In this document: positions 62,900 through 64,000 of the stretch, piece after piece
How positions within the stretch are numbered: the first letter of the stretch is position 1
Layout of the letters: each line of letters starts with the position of its first letter
Notes under the pieces: generated by a model
The model's database searches: none
What the model saw: the letters and a program-made list of their open reading frames with translations, nothing else
What the model was told of the DNA's origin: nothing
Translations under genes and position numbers: made by a program
From: Physcomitrium patens
Lineage: Eukaryota; Streptophyta; Bryopsida; Funariales; Funariaceae
Reading direction: 5' to 3'
Assembly: GCF_000002425.4 (NCBI RefSeq)
Contig: NC_037253.1
Location: 13,803,421 to 13,867,420, forward strand
DNA: 64,000 bases

Positions 62900-63292
62900 A
62901 GATTGAAAGCAATTTAGAAATCAACACACTTATACACACAGCAAAAAAATACAACGATCAAACTAATCAAGGCACAAGATTTGGCCTTGAGATTCGGCAA
63001 GATTCATCAAGATGGACAAATACTAAGAAATATATGGTCATGGTGAAATCATTTCAAGGGCGACAGGACAATATCCCAGAATTGGGTACTTCTGAGCAGT
63101 GTAAGAAGATGCTGTGGCTGTGAAATCCACAACATTTTGAAGGCACAGATCCCTAGAGAAGGTGGGGTGGCATAGGATGCCGCGTTTTAGAAAGAGGGGA
63201 TGATGGCAGAGAACGTCGTAGGCTGCATCTCCGGAGAAGAAATCCTTCTTGGGGATTCAAATGAGTGATCCTTGTGGGTGGGGTTTTTTTTT

Positions 63293-63323
<31 letters not shown>

Positions 63324-64000
63324 GGGGGGAGGGAGATGGGTGCATTGTCCACACGTTGCCATCGTCCCAGCTGAAACCAATCCTTAGGCCCACCAAAGGC
63401 GGGCGCCTTTCTCCATGTTTCTGCAACCTTCGAGGGCCCCTTTCCGCCTGTGTAAAGACCAGTGACGACTCCGAGGCAGCTTTGTGCGATGGTTCATGCC
63501 CAAAAAACGAGACAATTCCCTTGTTTGCTTCGTTTGCAAGGCTTCTCGCAGCGGTAGTCCGTTTGAGTCGATCTGTGCCCGAAATCAAGATTAATTGCAC
63601 CTTTGAACCTTGTTGTTTGTTTGTTTGTTTTCCTTCTTTTTGTTTTTGATGTATTTGTTCTGTTGAAGCAGGAGTGTAGTGCTAGGATCCTTTACGAATC
63701 GGCAGTTCAAAGAACAGAGCTGGTGGTGGTAGTGGTTAGTATATCAGGAATTTGGGTGGCGGTGGAGGATGACGACGAGATATATGCCTGAGGTGAGAGC
63801 CATTGGCGTTAAGCGTTGGAATATATGAGATGTTTCTTGTCTCGGAGATCGGGTTGTCTGTGCAATTCACTTCACTAAATTACGAGGCAAAGCTCACAGT
63901 AGAAATACAGCGAGTTTACTGGACTATTACATGGTTCTTTAGTTGTGCTTTCGTTCCCGATTTTGTGTGTCCCGAGTAATCGAGGAAGTAGCTTTTTTGT
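62900..64000. other. Right flank, gene-island composition
   Basis: GC content rises after about 63050. No coding gene could be supported: ORFs on both strands overlap and run through a TA microsatellite (63300-63322). It may be the promoter or leader of a gene beyond the right edge. Confidence 0.4.

Noticed and set aside
62734-63123. 129-codon ORF with repeated SCICPNILN
   Set aside because: The Cys-rich repeats come from the 27-bp tandem repeat in the copia LTR; the frame runs out of the LTR into unrelated flank.
63187-63600. 137-codon minus ORF at the right end
   Set aside because: Runs through a TA microsatellite and has an overlapping plus-strand frame of similar length; no domain seen.

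Overview
The window looks like nuclear DNA of a land plant, most likely a moss or another early-diverging lineage. Five gene models, all on the minus strand, sit in two gene islands: about 0.1-14 kb and 27-38.3 kb. They have short GT-AG introns and plant-specific domain architectures. The best taxonomic clue is a plastid-type sulfonucleotide reductase with no Fe-S cysteines and no C-terminal thioredoxin domain (the APR-B/PAPS-reductase type described from Physcomitrella and Selaginella). No bacterial or organellar features are visible.

Gene island 1 (0.1-14 kb): a GT8 galacturonosyltransferase-like gene running off the left edge; a single-exon Raf-like MAPKKK of the CBC1/CBC2 type; and two-exon ribosomal protein eS10. 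Gene island 2 (27-38.3 kb): APR-B-like reductase (9 exons, 310 aa), an MTV1/tepsin-like ENTH-VHS trafficking protein whose first exons I could not find, and plastid thioredoxin z (CITRX). Two of these are plastid proteins, one in sulfate assimilation and one with the plastid RNA polymerase. The genes share no operon-like logic.

The rest is AT-rich and dominated by decayed LTR retrotransposons. One chromovirus (Ty3/gypsy with chromodomain) family, here family X, has eight LTR copies: an old minus LTR (about 18950-19419), a full element A (19432-25799, target duplication ACAAC), element C (49092-55444), an inverted LTR-plus-leader fragment (55445-56064), a solo LTR D (56551-57111, target duplication GCGGT), and fragment E (61160-62509). 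Between 41.8 and 62.9 kb the insertions are nested: an old copia element F contains a second gypsy element B; B contains C, the inverted fragment and D; F also contains E.

The most interesting signals are in family X. The sequence just after the 5' LTR is complementary, with apparent covariation, to the predicted 5' end of the element's own RNA. This suggests Tf1-like self-priming rather than tRNA priming. Gag ends in a conserved stop about 20 nt after an A AAA AAC-type slippery heptamer, and pol lies in the -1 frame. Every LTR copy also carries an inverted repeat just downstream of its TATA box. The copies here are dead (stops, frameshifts), so these are inherited signals of a once-active family.
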